NCBI GenBank assembly: GCA_029265085.1
Contig: JAJUJY010000121.1
Coordinates: forward strand, 1-13,363
Length of the DNA stretch: 13,363 nt
Origin: Chloroflexota bacterium
GTDB lineage: Bacteria; Chloroflexota; Anaerolineae; Anaerolineales; Anaerolineaceae
Direction of reading: 5' to 3'
The stretch's first letter is position 1, and every line of letters begins with the position of its first letter. The notes under the pieces are model-generated. The model saw only the letters and a program-made list of their open reading frames with translations, did not search any database and had not been told where the DNA came from. Below are positions 13,351-13,363 of the stretch, piece after piece. Position numbers and translations under genes: made by a program.

Positions 13351-13363
13351 GACCCGCTTGCGC
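13351..13363 (+). repeat. Second copy of the terminator stem, cut by the window edge
   Basis: The last 13 bases, GACCCGCTTGCGC, are identical to 13225-13237, the 5' arm, loop and start of the 3' arm of the terminator after the RsmI-like gene. The copies are 126 bp apart. Flanking bases differ, so only the stem is repeated as far as can be seen. Confidence 0.75.

Noticed and set aside
13261..13363. A complete minus-strand tRNA or tmRNA
   Set aside because: Only the T-arm is tRNA-like: C61 is replaced, no 5' acceptor partner or D-arm is in the window, and the hairpin in the anticodon-arm region has a 5-nt loop. Recorded only as a T-arm-like hairpin.
1..13363. Phage, transposon, CRISPR or defence genes
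   Set aside because: No transposase, integrase, terminal inverted repeats, regular direct repeats or nuclease/helicase genes were seen; every large frame fits a chromosomal housekeeping or membrane gene.

Overview
The window reads as an ordinary chromosomal stretch from a Chloroflexota bacterium, most likely class Anaerolineae. This is inferred from gene content and style, not from a search. The pointers are membrane-anchored proteins with Thr/Pro-rich extracytoplasmic linkers (a RodZ-like protein and a TPR protein), a free-standing methylmalonyl-CoA mutase catalytic subunit, an rplI gene outside the usual rpsF-ssb-rpsR cluster, and moderate GC. I see no insertion sequence, prophage, CRISPR array or defence island. 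No gap without a gene exceeds 300 bases.

Layout. (1) 1-1471, minus: the catalytic subunit of methylmalonyl-CoA mutase, cut by the left edge. (2) A 122-bp divergent intergenic region with overlapping -10 elements, a 7-bp inverted repeat and a hairpin over a ribosome binding site. (3) 1594-3283, plus: a CPA2-type cation:proton antiporter followed by a small P-II-like signalling protein, a pair that suggests a regulated transporter. (4) 3390-3914, plus: rplI (bL9), with its own sigma70-type promoter overlapping the previous stop codon and a strong terminator. (5) 4012-8322, plus: an operon of a RodZ-like protein with two HTH domains, rimO (start overlaps the previous stop) and a GT39-like polytopic glycosyltransferase. 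(6) A terminator between convergent units at 8327-8358. (7) 12405-8382, minus: a cluster of a ZIP metal transporter, a MurJ/MviN flippase, a TPR protein and a CopD-like four-helix membrane protein. (8) 12519-13199, plus: a short, divergent RsmI-type methyltransferase with a terminator. (9) The right end holds an undescribed structured segment of about 100 nt between two copies of the same terminator stem.

How the genes fit together. The two central units lean towards the cell envelope: RodZ-like shape factor, membrane glycosyltransferase and MurJ-type lipid-carrier flippase. RimO, bL9 and the RsmI-like enzyme belong to ribosome biogenesis and decoding fidelity. The antiporter, P-II-like protein and ZIP carrier handle ions and metals. 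The most unusual features are regulatory. Three genes (4012, 10032 minus, 12519) have a near-consensus -10 box only 6-7 bases before the start codon, which predicts leaderless mRNAs. There is also a possible 7-codon leader peptide laid over a terminator, and the structured repeat at the right edge. I found no clear new multi-gene system; the best candidates are the P-II-like/antiporter pair and the right-end RNA-like element.
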